NCBI RefSeq assembly: GCF_036226685.1
Contig: NZ_CP109009.1
Coordinates: forward strand, 8,521,501 to 8,585,500
Source: Streptomyces sp. NBC_00690
GTDB lineage: Bacteria; Actinomycetota; Actinomycetes; Streptomycetales; Streptomycetaceae
Direction: 5' to 3'
DNA length: 64,000 nucleotides
Numbering within the stretch: position 1 is the first letter of the stretch; each line of letters starts with the position of its first letter. The notes below the pieces were generated by a model. That model was given only the letters and a program-made list of their open reading frames with translations. It had not been told where the DNA came from and searched no databases. A program made the position numbers and the translations under genes. Below are positions 10,330-18,764 of this stretch, piece by piece.

Positions 10330-10396
10330 TTGACGGCGACGGCCCACCCGCCTAAGTTTGCTGCACTTTGGATCGCTCGATGAACCAATGTTCATG
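10330..10396 (+). promoter_or_regulatory. Promoter and SorC-type operator of the sugar kinase operon
   Basis: TTGACG (10330-10335), 17-base spacer, TAAGTT (10353-10358), then three bases later a 35-bp element (10362-10396) beginning TGCACTTTGG and ending with the inverted repeat TGAAC-CAAT-GTTCA. The permease promoter at 17002-17068 has the same elements with the same spacings. Location just downstream of -10 suggests repression, or inducer-controlled activation, by the SorC protein encoded at 15913-16884. Confidence 0.75.
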
Positions 10397-10419
10397 GTGT
10401 GGTGATGGGAGGTTCATCA

Positions 10420-11997
10420 GTGGCTCGGCAGGCAGTGGTCGGCATCGACGCCGGCACGACCGCGGTCAAAGCGGTGGTCCTCGCGCCGGACGGGGAGCAA
10501 CTCGGCTGGTCGCGGGCGCCTTTGACGGCCGTCCATCAGGGCGACCGGGTGGAGCAGGACATGGAAGGCGTGTGGTCAGCGGTCTGTGACACCGTCCGTG
10601 CGGCCCTTCGGCAGGCCGGTGGCGACATCGATGTCACGGCCGTCGGTGTGACGGGTCAGGGGGACGGTGCCTGGCTGGTCGACGCCGGCGGGCTGCCCTG
10701 TGGCCCCGCCGCCATCTGGATGGACGGCACGGCCGCGGCCCGGGTCGACCAATGGGAACGGGACGGCCGCGGGGCACTGGTGCGGGACATCACGGGCTCC
10801 TCCCTGTTCCCCGGTGCGCTGCCGGTCCTGCTGGAGCAGCTGGAACAGGACCACCCGGCCCGGCTGGAGCGGGCCGCCCACCACCTCAACTGCAAGGACT
10901 GGATCCGCTTCCGGCTGACCGGAGAGATCGCCACCGACGCCTCCGAAGCCTCCCGGACCTATGTCGACGTGGCCACGGGAGCGTACTCTGACGCATTGAT
11001 CGACGGGCTGGGGCACCAGCGCTTCCGGCACCTCCTCGCGCCGGTGCGCCCACCCTGGTCAACTGCCGGCACGGTCGGTGTCGAAGCAGCCGCGGCCACC
11101 GGTCTGGCACCGGGGGTGCCGGTGGCGACCGGTCTGGTGGACGCCGCAGCGGGCGGCCTCGGTCTGGGGTCGCTGCGACCGGGCGACGCCTACCTCATCG
11201 TGGGGACGACCGCTTTCACCGCGACCGTCCGTGAAGGCAAGGGCCGCTCCCGGCCAGAAGCAGCCATCACCTTGGCCACGGGCCTCGGCCCGCACGTCCT
11301 CGAATGCCTGGCTCCGATGGCGGGCGCGCCCAACCTTGACTGGGTCACCCGGGTGACCGGATTGGACGGCAGCAGTTGGGCCGAGGTCGAGCAACTGGCC
11401 CGGGCAGCGGGTCCGGGCGCCGGTGGTGTCGTCTATCTCCCCTACGGCTCGCCCCACGGCGAGCGTGCCCCCTTCGTCGACCGGACGGCGTCCGCAGCCT
11501 GGGTCGGCATGAGCATCCGTACGACGGCCGGACAGTTGGTGCGTGCCGTCTACGAGGGGATCGCGTTCACGGTGCGCGAGTGCTTGGGGGAGGCGGATTC
11601 GGTTGGCGAGAGGGTGCTGCGGATCGCCGGTGGATCGGCCTCGTCCGATCTGTTGTGCCAGATCCTCGCCGATGTGGTGGGCCGACCGGTCGAGCGCTCC
11701 ACCGCACCCGAGTTGGGAGCCCGGGGCGCCGCCGCACTGGCCATGGTCAGCGGCGGTACGGTCGCCGATCTCGACGCGGCACTCCTGGGACTGTCCCGTC
11801 CCGTTGATGTGTTCCTGCCCGACCCCACCGCGCGCGCCCTCGCGGGCCGACAGGCGCTGACCTTCGCTGCCGCCAGGGACGCGCTGCGTTCCGTATGGCC
11901 GTCCTTGCGTGAACTGAGGGCCTCGACCGAGGCCGTCTCATCCCCGTCCTCTTCCCCGGAGTCGGCGCCCGACGCCGATGGAACGGAGTCCCTGTGA
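10420..11997 (+). CDS. FGGY-family carbohydrate kinase
   Basis: A 525-aa cytoplasmic sugar kinase. The N-terminal phosphate-binding motif GIDAGTT opens the first actin-fold domain. The catalytic Asp is D241 in GLVDAAAGG. The second domain has the nucleotide-binding LIVGTT and GGSASSDLLCQ segments. FGGY enzymes phosphorylate ketoses or polyols. With the class II aldolase nearby, a ketose (fuculose- or apulose-like logic) is a reasonable substrate class, but the sugar is unknown. GTG start with GGGAGG seven bases upstream. Its stop overlaps the GTG of the next gene by four bases (translational coupling). Promoter and operator lie immediately upstream. Confidence 0.87.
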   Translation: MARQAVVGIDAGTTAVKAVVLAPDGEQLGWSRAPLTAVHQGDRVEQDMEGVWSAVCDTVRAALRQAGGDIDVTAVGVTGQGDGAWLVDAGGLPCGPAAIWMDGTAAARVDQWERDGRGALVRDITGSSLFPGALPVLLEQLEQDHPARLERAAHHLNCKDWIRFRLTGEIATDASEASRTYVDVATGAYSDALIDGLGHQRFRHLLAPVRPPWSTAGTVGVEAAAATGLAPGVPVATGLVDAAAGGLGLGSLRPGDAYLIVGTTAFTATVREGKGRSRPEAAITLATGLGPHVLECLAPMAGAPNLDWVTRVTGLDGSSWAEVEQLARAAGPGAGGVVYLPYGSPHGERAPFVDRTASAAWVGMSIRTTAGQLVRAVYEGIAFTVRECLGEADSVGERVLRIAGGSASSDLLCQILADVVGRPVERSTAPELGARGAAALAMVSGGTVADLDAALLGLSRPVDVFLPDPTARALAGRQALTFAAARDALRSVWPSLRELRASTEAVSSPSSSPESAPDADGTESL

Positions 11998-13019
11998 CCA
12001 GTGCCAAAACCCTGCGTCCACGACTGCTCATCACCGCGCCCTTCGACCCCGCGGCGATCGAGCGGCTCGCCGACCTGTTCGACGTCGACGTGGCCGAGCC
12101 GTCCCTCGAGGGTGCTTCACTCGCCAGGCCCGAGCTCGCCGACCGGCTCGCGGTGGCCGACGCCGTGGTCTGCGAGGTGGACCGGGTCGACGAGAAGGCG
12201 CTGGACGCGGCCCCGGCACTGAAGTTCGTGGTCTCCTGCCGGGCCAGCCCCGTCAATGTGGATCTGCCCGCGTGCACGCGACGCGGCATACCGGTGGCGA
12301 CCACACCGGCGCGCAACGCAGAGATCACCGCTGATCTCGCCTTCTCACTGATCCTCTCCACCGTCCGGCACACCAGCGCTGCCGAGAGGTGGATGCGGGC
12401 AGGCCACTGGACCGCCGAAGACATCTTCGAGCCCTATGCGCGATTCCGGGGAATCGGTTTGGGCGGGCGGACCCTGGGCATCCTGGGCGGCGGTGCCATC
12501 GGCCGCCGAGTGATGCGCCGGGCCCTGGCGTTCGGGATGGACGTCCTCGTGTACGACCCCTTCCTCGCGGCCGATGAGTTCGGGCAACAAGCCGATGTGG
12601 TGGGCCTGGACGTGCTGATGAGCCGCTCCGACATCGTCACCGTGCACGTTCCCCTCCATGAATCGACGGTGGGGTTGATCGGCGCCGAGGAGATCGCGCT
12701 GATGCGCCCCGATGCGTATCTGATCAACGCCGGCCGCGCGGCCGTGGTGGAGGAAGAAGCGCTGCTGTCGGCCCTGCGGGAGAAGCGGATCGCAGGAGCC
12801 GGTCTCGACGTGTTCTGGAGTGAGCCCCCGGCGGCCGATGCGGAGTGGTTCCGGCTCGACAACGTGACCGTCACGCCCCACATCGGCGGTGCGTCGGACG
12901 CTGTCATCACCGAACACTCCCGGATCGCGGAACGGGCCCTGCGGGCCTGGGCCGAGGGCGGGCAGCCCGCAGCGGTGGCCAACGCCGCCGATCTCCTGAC
13001 CGAATCGCGGCACGCATAG
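11994..13019 (+). CDS. D-2-hydroxyacid dehydrogenase (phosphoglycerate dehydrogenase-like)
   Basis: A 341-aa NAD(P)-dependent oxidoreductase. The NAD-binding glycine motif is GILGGGAIGRR. The catalytic triad of the family is visible as Arg83 (CRASP), Glu in SEPP and His in TPHIGG. It is translationally coupled to the sugar kinase (GTGA overlap), so it probably oxidises or reduces an intermediate of the same pathway, such as a hydroxy or keto acid derived from the aldolase products. The family assignment is firm; the substrate is not. Confidence 0.85.
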   Translation: MTSAKTLRPRLLITAPFDPAAIERLADLFDVDVAEPSLEGASLARPELADRLAVADAVVCEVDRVDEKALDAAPALKFVVSCRASPVNVDLPACTRRGIPVATTPARNAEITADLAFSLILSTVRHTSAAERWMRAGHWTAEDIFEPYARFRGIGLGGRTLGILGGGAIGRRVMRRALAFGMDVLVYDPFLAADEFGQQADVVGLDVLMSRSDIVTVHVPLHESTVGLIGAEEIALMRPDAYLINAGRAAVVEEEALLSALREKRIAGAGLDVFWSEPPAADAEWFRLDNVTVTPHIGGASDAVITEHSRIAERALRAWAEGGQPAAVANAADLLTESRHA

Positions 13020-13067
13020 GAGCAGACGGGGCCCGGCGCTGTCAGAGGCTTGCGGCGCCATGCGGTC

Positions 13068-13319
13068 ATGAACCCCCGTGGTTACCTCACGGTGGCGTTG
13101 TGCTGCGGCGGACGGCAATGGTCGGTGACGCTGCGGGAGACTCAGGGGGAGCGTGCCGCAGAAGGGGCGGTGCCGGACGCGCGGATCGAAGGCGAGCCCG
13201 GAGATCTCCTGTTCCATCTGTGGGGGCGGCTGCCAGCAGACTCGCGGTCCCTCGTGAGTTCCGGTGACGCGACTGTGCTCGCAGCCCTCCAATACCGGCT
13301 CCGGCAGGAGACGCAGTGA
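13068..13319 (+). CDS. Orphan C-terminal domain of a maleylpyruvate-isomerase-like (MDMPI) protein
   Basis: An 83-aa product containing the pattern GDLLFHLWGRLPAD followed by GDATVLAAL. This is typical of the C-terminal domain of mycothiol-dependent maleylpyruvate isomerase/DinB-like proteins. The N-terminal metal-binding four-helix domain is absent, so this is either a decayed remnant or a free-standing domain. It starts 48 bp after the dehydrogenase gene and may be co-transcribed. A TTG 18 bases upstream is an alternative start. Confidence 0.5.
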   Translation: MNPRGYLTVALCCGGRQWSVTLRETQGERAAEGAVPDARIEGEPGDLLFHLWGRLPADSRSLVSSGDATVLAALQYRLRQETQ

Positions 13320-13394
13320 TTGCGCATGCAGGCTCCTGAGAGGCTCGTACCGCACCACCGAACGAGGACGGGTGCGGTTCCTGTGAAGTGGGGC

Positions 13395-14408
13395 TCAGTT
13401 GTCGCCGGGCGCGGTGATGAAGGCGGCGCCGGTCTCTGCCATCCGTTCGACCGCATAGGCCGGGTCGAGCAGTGCCTCGGGGGTGTGGATGCCCGGTGTG
13501 ACGGCTTCGCCGCGCAGCCCGAGCAATCGCTCGACGCCGAGGGCGATGCCGGTTGCGGTCAAGGGGCGCTGCCCTGCCGGGTGGACCAGGTAGCGGCTCG
13601 TACTGCTCGGTGCACTGCCTCGGTCTGCTCCTTCGAGGTCGATCCGGACCTCGAAGGACGCGGGTTCGCCGCGGCGCCGGCCCGCGGATTCACCGACGGC
13701 GAAGTCGAAGCGGACGTTGGGCGCGTCCGTCGCGAGGGCGAGGCTTGGTACGTCGAGGATCGCGATGCTCTGGCCGGGCAGTTCGGTGCCGTCGGCACTG
13801 CGCACATCCGCCTGTGCGTCGGGGCCGGTGACCCAGGTGAAGACGCCGTCCCGGCGTACAAGTCCCGCCGTGGTGGCCGTGGACCACCGCTGTAGATCCG
13901 CTATTCCCGCGGGCCCGCCGGTGTCCAGTTCATCCAGTACGGCACTGACCCGGATGGTGTCGATCCGGTCGAACTCCCGGGCCAAGTGCAGTGCCGCGAG
14001 GACGACGGTACCGGCGCAGAAGTGGCTGGCCACCAGGATCGGCGCGGCGTTCGCCCGCTGGGCGCCCGCGACGACCTCCGGCGCGATGTCCACCAGGCCG
14101 CTGGAGATGCTGAGGTACGGCAGCCCGCGATGCTGCGCATAGTGCAGCCCGTGCAGCTGGTCGTCCCAGAGCGCGGCGACCACCGCCGAGTGGCAGCGGT
14201 CGGCCGGGAGGCCGAGATCGCTGCGCCGCAGATCGACGGTCGTGGCCGTTGCGGCACCGAGTTCGTCGGCCACCCGCTGTGCGCGCTCGATGTCACGACC
14301 CGCGATGGTCAGCGGCAGTGTCGGGTGCCATTGGCGCAGGAGGGCGGCGGCCCCCGTGCCCGCCTGGCCCGTACCACCCAAGATCAGTACCGATTCTGGC
14401 TGTCCCAC
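13395..14408 (-). CDS. Saccharopine-dehydrogenase-like NAD(P)-binding protein
   Basis: A 337-aa protein beginning with a Rossmann motif (VLILGGTGQAGTG) followed by a second strand with AGRD, typical of the saccharopine dehydrogenase NADP-binding superfamily. The remainder has no motif I can assign to a specific reaction. GTG start with AGGAG eight bases upstream. It diverges from the TetR gene at 14494 across a short region with repeated operator-like sites, so it is the likely target of that regulator. Its relation to the flanking sugar genes is unclear; it interrupts that locus. Confidence 0.72.
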   Translation of the reverse strand: MGQPESVLILGGTGQAGTGAAALLRQWHPTLPLTIAGRDIERAQRVADELGAATATTVDLRRSDLGLPADRCHSAVVAALWDDQLHGLHYAQHRGLPYLSISSGLVDIAPEVVAGAQRANAAPILVASHFCAGTVVLAALHLAREFDRIDTIRVSAVLDELDTGGPAGIADLQRWSTATTAGLVRRDGVFTWVTGPDAQADVRSADGTELPGQSIAILDVPSLALATDAPNVRFDFAVGESAGRRRGEPASFEVRIDLEGADRGSAPSSTSRYLVHPAGQRPLTATGIALGVERLLGLRGEAVTPGIHTPEALLDPAYAVERMAETGAAFITAPGDN

Positions 14409-14433
14409 GGTGGGTTCTCCTCACATCCATGAA

Positions 14434-14462
14434 GCTACATTTTGTAACCTACGTTTTGTAGC
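14434..14462. promoter_or_regulatory. TetR operator: two tandem 14-bp sites
   Basis: CTACATTTTGTAAC (14435-14448) is followed directly by CTACGTTTTGTAGC (14449-14462). The second copy is itself a palindrome (CTAC/GTAG), and the outer ends GCTACA and TGTAGC form a larger inverted repeat. The sites lie between the divergent saccharopine-dehydrogenase-like and TetR genes and would let the regulator control both. Confidence 0.72.
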
Positions 14463-14493
14463 TTAGATTGGCATGGGAACGCAAGGGAGGACC

Positions 14494-15084
14494 ATGGCCA
14501 CCACACCGACCCGTCTGTCCAGGCAGGCCAGGCGGGAGCAGCTGCTCGACACCGCCGTGGCGATCGTGCGCACTCAGGGCGCCGATGGCCTCACGCTGGT
14601 TACCCTCGCGGAGGAAGCCGGCGTGAGCAGACCGATCGCATACGACCACTTCGCCACTCGCCCCGGCCTCCTGCTCGCGCTCTACCGACGACTCGACGAA
14701 CGCCACAGGGCCGCTATCACACGGGCGTTGGGGGAGGCCGCACCCAGCGCCGGCGAGGTCGCCCGCGTCATCAGCGCCGCCTACTTCGCCTGCGCCACCG
14801 ACATGCCGGAGCTCAGCGCTGTTTCCGCCGCGCTGAAAGGAAACCCGGAAATGGAGGCGATCCAGCACGAGCTGACCGACAGCTACGCGGACCTGATGGC
14901 CACCGCGCTGCTGCCATACTCCGGGCTCGCGCCCGGGGCCCTCCGGCTGTGGTGCGTCGGCGTGCTGGGTGCGGCCGAGGCGATCGCCGCCGAGCTGAAC
15001 CGGGAGCGGGTGACCGATGGTGAAGCGGTCAGCGCGTTGACCGGCTTCCTCTTGGGCGGTCTCGATGCCAGGGCCGACCGCTAG
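14494..15084 (+). CDS. TetR/AcrR-family transcriptional regulator
   Basis: A 196-aa repressor. The N-terminal helix-turn-helix reads LVTLAEEAGVSRPIAYDHF, followed by an all-helical ligand domain. It probably controls its own gene and the divergent saccharopine-dehydrogenase-like gene through the tandem sites at 14434-14462. ATG 14494 sits three bases after GGGAGG; an in-frame ATG at 14473 would add seven residues but lacks a ribosome site. The 162-bp stretch after the stop has no gene I can support. Confidence 0.85.
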   Translation: MATTPTRLSRQARREQLLDTAVAIVRTQGADGLTLVTLAEEAGVSRPIAYDHFATRPGLLLALYRRLDERHRAAITRALGEAAPSAGEVARVISAAYFACATDMPELSAVSAALKGNPEMEAIQHELTDSYADLMATALLPYSGLAPGALRLWCVGVLGAAEAIAAELNRERVTDGEAVSALTGFLLGGLDARADR

Positions 15085-15246
15085 GCACTGCTTCCTGGAT
15101 CTCCTGACGCGGATGGGGCGTTGGGACCTGGCTGCGGCGGTGGCGGCCGGGTACCAACGCGGCATCCTCAGCTGAGGGCGGACACAACGGAACCGACCAG
15201 CTCAAGCAGCGATCTCTGACTGGAAGTGCTCCTCGGGCGTCAGGTT

Positions 15247-15882
15247 CTACGCATGCTGGAGGGCAGCCAACTCCGATGCAGGGAAGGCGGCGGTGGTGTT
15301 GCCCAGGGTCAGCGCCCGATAGGTCGCCACAGCAGCCTCCTCCAGGTTCATGGCACGGCGGAACGCCATCCCTATGTCCGCGCCCAGCGATGAGCAACCG
15401 TGGTGCGAGAGCACCATGCAGTCGTGCTTGCGCGCCTGCTCGGCCGAGGCGTCGGCGAGCTCGTCCGACCCGTTGGGGTGGTACGCAACCGTGCCCACGG
15501 AACGGACGTAGTAGGCGTGGTCGAGGGTGATCAGACGGATCTCCTCACCCACCGCATCCAGGAGGACCGCATGCTGGGGGTGGAGGTGGACGACGCAGTT
15601 CACGTCCGGGCGGACCTGATAGCTCCGTTGGTGCAGCTTCCATTCGCTCGACGGCTTGGCCGCGCCCCCGGTCCGCTCGCCCGCCACGGTCATCACGGTG
15701 AAGTCCGCCGTCTCCAGGCGATCCAGCCAGGTCCCCGCGCCGGTGATGACGAACTCATCGCCGCCCGGGAGCCGCGCGGACAGGTTGCCACCGCTGGCGA
15801 GGACCAACCCGCGCTCCACGGCCAGCCGTCCGACCTCCGCCAACTGTTCGCACAGGCCCTCAAGGGTGTGTACCGGCTTCAC
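15247..15882 (-). CDS. Class II aldolase (fuculose-phosphate aldolase/ribulose-phosphate epimerase family)
   Basis: A 211-aa zinc-dependent enzyme. SGGNLSAR is the phosphate-binding loop, PSSEW carries the probable catalytic Glu, HLHPQH supplies two zinc-binding His, and SHHGCSSLG the third. The family cleaves ketose-1-phosphates to dihydroxyacetone phosphate plus an aldehyde, or epimerises ribulose-5-phosphate. With an FGGY kinase in the same locus, aldol cleavage of the phosphorylated sugar is the simplest model. GTG start with an AGAGGA site. It lies 30 bp downstream of the SorC regulator gene on the same strand, so the two form an operon. Confidence 0.87.
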   Translation of the reverse strand: MKPVHTLEGLCEQLAEVGRLAVERGLVLASGGNLSARLPGGDEFVITGAGTWLDRLETADFTVMTVAGERTGGAAKPSSEWKLHQRSYQVRPDVNCVVHLHPQHAVLLDAVGEEIRLITLDHAYYVRSVGTVAYHPNGSDELADASAEQARKHDCMVLSHHGCSSLGADIGMAFRRAMNLEEAAVATYRALTLGNTTAAFPASELAALQHA

Positions 15883-15912
15883 TTCATGTCCTCTCGTTGG
15901 ATCGCCGGCCGT

Positions 15913-16884
15913 TCATACCGGCCGGTCCGTCGGAGCGTCGGCGCTCGCCAACAGCCCCTCGGCGGTGCTGACATCGGTCACCAGCACATTGATCAGGCCC
16001 TGGCGCACCGCGACGTCCAACGCAGGGCGCTTGTCGGCGCCGCGGGCCACCCCGATCCGGACGGGTACCGACCGCAACTGGTCCAGATCCAGCCCGATCA
16101 GCCGTTCGTCCACCTCGCCCGCGACCGCGGCGCCGTTCGCGTCGAAGAAGCGCCCCGCGATGTCGCCCACCGCGCCCCGCTCCCGGATGCCCGCCAGTTC
16201 CGTCGGGCTCAGGCCCTGGACGAGGACGCCGCCGTCCGTGTCCGTACCGCCGATCCCGGCGATCAACACGTCCGCCGATGCGGCGCGCTCCAGCGTCTCC
16301 TGGACCGCGGGGTCCTCCCGCCACACCTGAGCCGCCTCCACATTGCGTGCGAGCAGGGGTGCGGGCAGATGGTAGGCGTGCCCGCCGACGGCGGCGGCGA
16401 AGGCCAGGGCGAGTTCATGGGAGCTCGCTGCACGCGAAATGCCGCCCCTGCTGCCGGTCAGGGGCACGATGCCCAGGTTCAGCGCGGCTGCCGGCCGAAG
16501 GTGCCCGGGGATCGCAGCGACTGACCCCGACAACCCCACGGCGACGGTCGTGCCCTCTTCCAGGAACGTGCCGATGCATTCGGCGGCCACCGCTCCCAGC
16601 GAGTGGAGGGCTCGGGCCTCGTCCGCGAACGTCGGCCCCACCCACGCCTGACGCAGGGGGTACGCCTGCCCGAGGGCGGATTCCAACCCCACGAACAGAT
16701 GGTCGTCGCTGTGCACGGTGATCTCCACGATGCCCACCCGACGGGCTTCGGCCAGCAGCCGAGTCACCTTGATCCGGGAGAGCCCGCAGAGGTCGGCAAT
16801 CTCCTGATGGGTCAGACCGTGCTCGTAGTACAGGCGCGCGATCTTGCCCAAGGGCGGCTGCTTCTGACCATTTGTTCTGTCCAT
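15913..16884 (-). CDS. SorC/DeoR-type sugar-responsive transcriptional regulator
   Basis: A 323-aa regulator with an N-terminal HTH (LTHQEIADLCGLSRIKVTRLL, near residues 24-44) and a SorC sugar-phosphate-binding domain with VGLSGSVAAIP and GIGGTDTDGG loops. Members sense a phosphorylated sugar and control catabolic operons. The conserved operators at the kinase and permease promoters are its probable targets. ATG with GGAGG four bases upstream. It is divergent from the permease gene across about 210 bp and is followed by the aldolase gene. Confidence 0.87.
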   Translation of the reverse strand: MDRTNGQKQPPLGKIARLYYEHGLTHQEIADLCGLSRIKVTRLLAEARRVGIVEITVHSDDHLFVGLESALGQAYPLRQAWVGPTFADEARALHSLGAVAAECIGTFLEEGTTVAVGLSGSVAAIPGHLRPAAALNLGIVPLTGSRGGISRAASSHELALAFAAAVGGHAYHLPAPLLARNVEAAQVWREDPAVQETLERAASADVLIAGIGGTDTDGGVLVQGLSPTELAGIRERGAVGDIAGRFFDANGAAVAGEVDERLIGLDLDQLRSVPVRIGVARGADKRPALDVAVRQGLINVLVTDVSTAEGLLASADAPTDRPV

Positions 16885-17001
16885 TGATCCTCCGTTCGGA
16901 TCTTGCCCCGCCGCGCAGTTGCCGGTCAAGGGTCCGCGATCCCGTCCGCAATCCCACCGGAGGAGTGCCTTCCGGCTGGTCGTGAAGGGGCCGGGGAAGG
17001 C

Positions 17002-17068
17002 TTGACACCCGCTGGGGTGCCACTCATATTACATGCACTTTGGTTCGAATATTGATCAGATGTTCACG
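17002..17068 (+). promoter_or_regulatory. Promoter and SorC-type operator of the sugar permease
   Basis: TTGACA (17002-17007), 17-base spacer, CATATT (17025-17030), then after three bases a 35-bp element (17034-17068) starting TGCACTTTGG and ending TGATCAGATGTTCA. It matches the kinase promoter at 10330-10396 in sequence and in every spacing. The divergent SorC-aldolase operon could also be autoregulated from here. Confidence 0.78.
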
Positions 17069-17094
17069 CATCTGTGGTGCATGCCGGAGGGCCC

Positions 17095-18453
17095 ATGACC
17101 ACCTCGTCCCATCCCGCGGCCGAAGCCGCCGCTCCCCGTCAGGGATTCCTCGAACGCCAGGGGATCGTCCGTCCGCTGGCGTTCGGCTTCCTTGCCGTCA
17201 TGCTCTTCATGGTCGGCGACGGCATCGAAGTCGGCTTCCTGTCCCCGTACCTTGAGTCCCGGGGGCTCTCCGGAAGCGAGGTCACCCTGCTCTGGACGGT
17301 GTACGGATTCGTCGTCGCCGTCGCGGCCTGGCTCTCCGGGGCCCTGGCCGAAGCCTGGGGCCCGCGTCGCGTCATGCTGCTGGGCCTCGGGATCTGGGCC
17401 GTCTTCGAGGTTCTCTTCCTGACCGTGGGCGTGGCTGCCGGGAACTACCCGGTCATGCTCCTCACCTTCGGCATCCGTGGCTTGGGCTACCCCTTCTTCG
17501 CCTACGGCTTCCTGGTGTGGATCGCCATGGAGACCCCGGGCGACAAGCTCAGCCGTGCCGTGAGTTGGTACTGGTTCGCCTCCACGATGGGCCTCGGCGT
17601 CATCAGTTCCTACTTCGCCGGTGCGGTCATCCCCGTCATCGGGGAGATGGCGACCCTCTGGCTCTCGCTCGCCTTCGTCGGGGCCGGCGGCTGTCTGATC
17701 ATCTTCCTGGTCCGGGCCCGTGTCGTCACCAAGCCCCCGGAGACGACGAAGGAATCCGTCGCCAAGATGTTCAACGCCCTCACCATCGTCAAGACGCATC
17801 CCCGGGTGGGTGTCGGTGGTGTGGTCCGTCTGATCAACACCCTTTCCTTCTACGCGTTCGTGGTGTTCCTGACGACCCACATGGTCAATGAGGTCGGCTT
17901 CTCCACGGCGCAGTGGCAGACCATCTGGGGCACCATGCTCCTGGCCAACGTCGTGGCCAATCTGCTCTCCGGCTATGTCGCCGACTGGATCGGCGGTGTC
18001 AACACGGTTGCTTGGATCGGTGGACTCGGCTGTTTCGTGACGGTGCTCGCACTCTTCTACGTCCCCCAGGCGGTGGGCCCCAACTTCGGTCTGACGCTGA
18101 CCGTGGCCATCTTCTACGGGTTGGCACTCGGGGCGTTCGTGCCGCTGTCCGCGATCATGCCGCTCCTCGCCCCCCGGCACATCGCCAGTGCGGTCGCCAT
18201 CCTCAACCTGGGCGCGGGGCTGAGCCAGTTCGCCGGTTCCGCCATGGCCGGACTGGTCGGGCCGCTCGGCATCGAAGCCACGGTCTGGGTGATCGCCTGT
18301 GTCTATCTGCTCGGCCTCGGCCTCACGTTCTGGCTGCGGCAGCCGGCACCGGACGCCCGGTCCGATGTGGAGCCGTCCGCGGGGTCCGTGCTCGGGACTG
18401 AGCGCCCGATCGAGGCTGCCGCAGCTGCCCCCGCGGGACGGTCGGCGCGGTAG
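17095..18453 (+). CDS. MFS transporter, RbtT/DalT/CsbX-type polyol permease
   Basis: A 452-aa, 12-helix major facilitator protein. The loop 2-3 region (SGALAEAWGPRRVM) fits the MFS A-motif position. Features such as GDGIEVGFLSPYLESRG near the N-terminus resemble ribitol/D-arabinitol/ketoglutarate permeases. It is likely the uptake system for the substrate of the kinase-dehydrogenase-aldolase pathway, because it shares an operator with the kinase operon. Start ATG lies four bases after GGAGG. A strong hairpin follows the gene. Confidence 0.85.
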   Translation: MTTSSHPAAEAAAPRQGFLERQGIVRPLAFGFLAVMLFMVGDGIEVGFLSPYLESRGLSGSEVTLLWTVYGFVVAVAAWLSGALAEAWGPRRVMLLGLGIWAVFEVLFLTVGVAAGNYPVMLLTFGIRGLGYPFFAYGFLVWIAMETPGDKLSRAVSWYWFASTMGLGVISSYFAGAVIPVIGEMATLWLSLAFVGAGGCLIIFLVRARVVTKPPETTKESVAKMFNALTIVKTHPRVGVGGVVRLINTLSFYAFVVFLTTHMVNEVGFSTAQWQTIWGTMLLANVVANLLSGYVADWIGGVNTVAWIGGLGCFVTVLALFYVPQAVGPNFGLTLTVAIFYGLALGAFVPLSAIMPLLAPRHIASAVAILNLGAGLSQFAGSAMAGLVGPLGIEATVWVIACVYLLGLGLTFWLRQPAPDARSDVEPSAGSVLGTERPIEAAAAAPAGRSAR

Positions 18454-18475
18454 CGAGAAACCCTCAATATCTGGC

Positions 18476-18512
18476 GGCGGTGGTGCTCGACCTGGCGTCG
18501 GGCACCACCGCC
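18476..18512 (+). terminator. Hairpin terminator after the MFS permease
   Basis: Perfect 11-bp arms GGCGGTGGTGC/GCACCACCGCC separated by 15 bases, 23 bp after the permease stop. There is no T tract, as is common in Streptomyces. The rest of 18454-18764 shows no gene. Confidence 0.72.
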
Positions 18513-18764
18513 TCGCGCATGGTGAACCAGGCCCGCGAGGAGAGCCGAGAGCCCGCCTCCGCCACACCTCGCGTGTCGGTGCGGGTCTGCCGAACAGCCC
18601 GAGAGCGGCTGGGCTCGTCCCCCGGCACTGGCGCGCCCACGGGAGCTGAGCGACATTGGAGGGGGTGTCCGCTGATGGACGCCCATGGACCCGAGGGTGT
18701 CGCAACCCTGTGCCAAGGGACGCCATGAAGTGGGAGGTTTCCCTCACGCTTCTGGGAGGTCACC

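Noticed and set aside
15065..15175. A 36-codon plus-strand frame after the TetR gene
   Set aside because: Overlaps the TetR end, has no ribosome site and matches no family; possibly a relic but not supportable.
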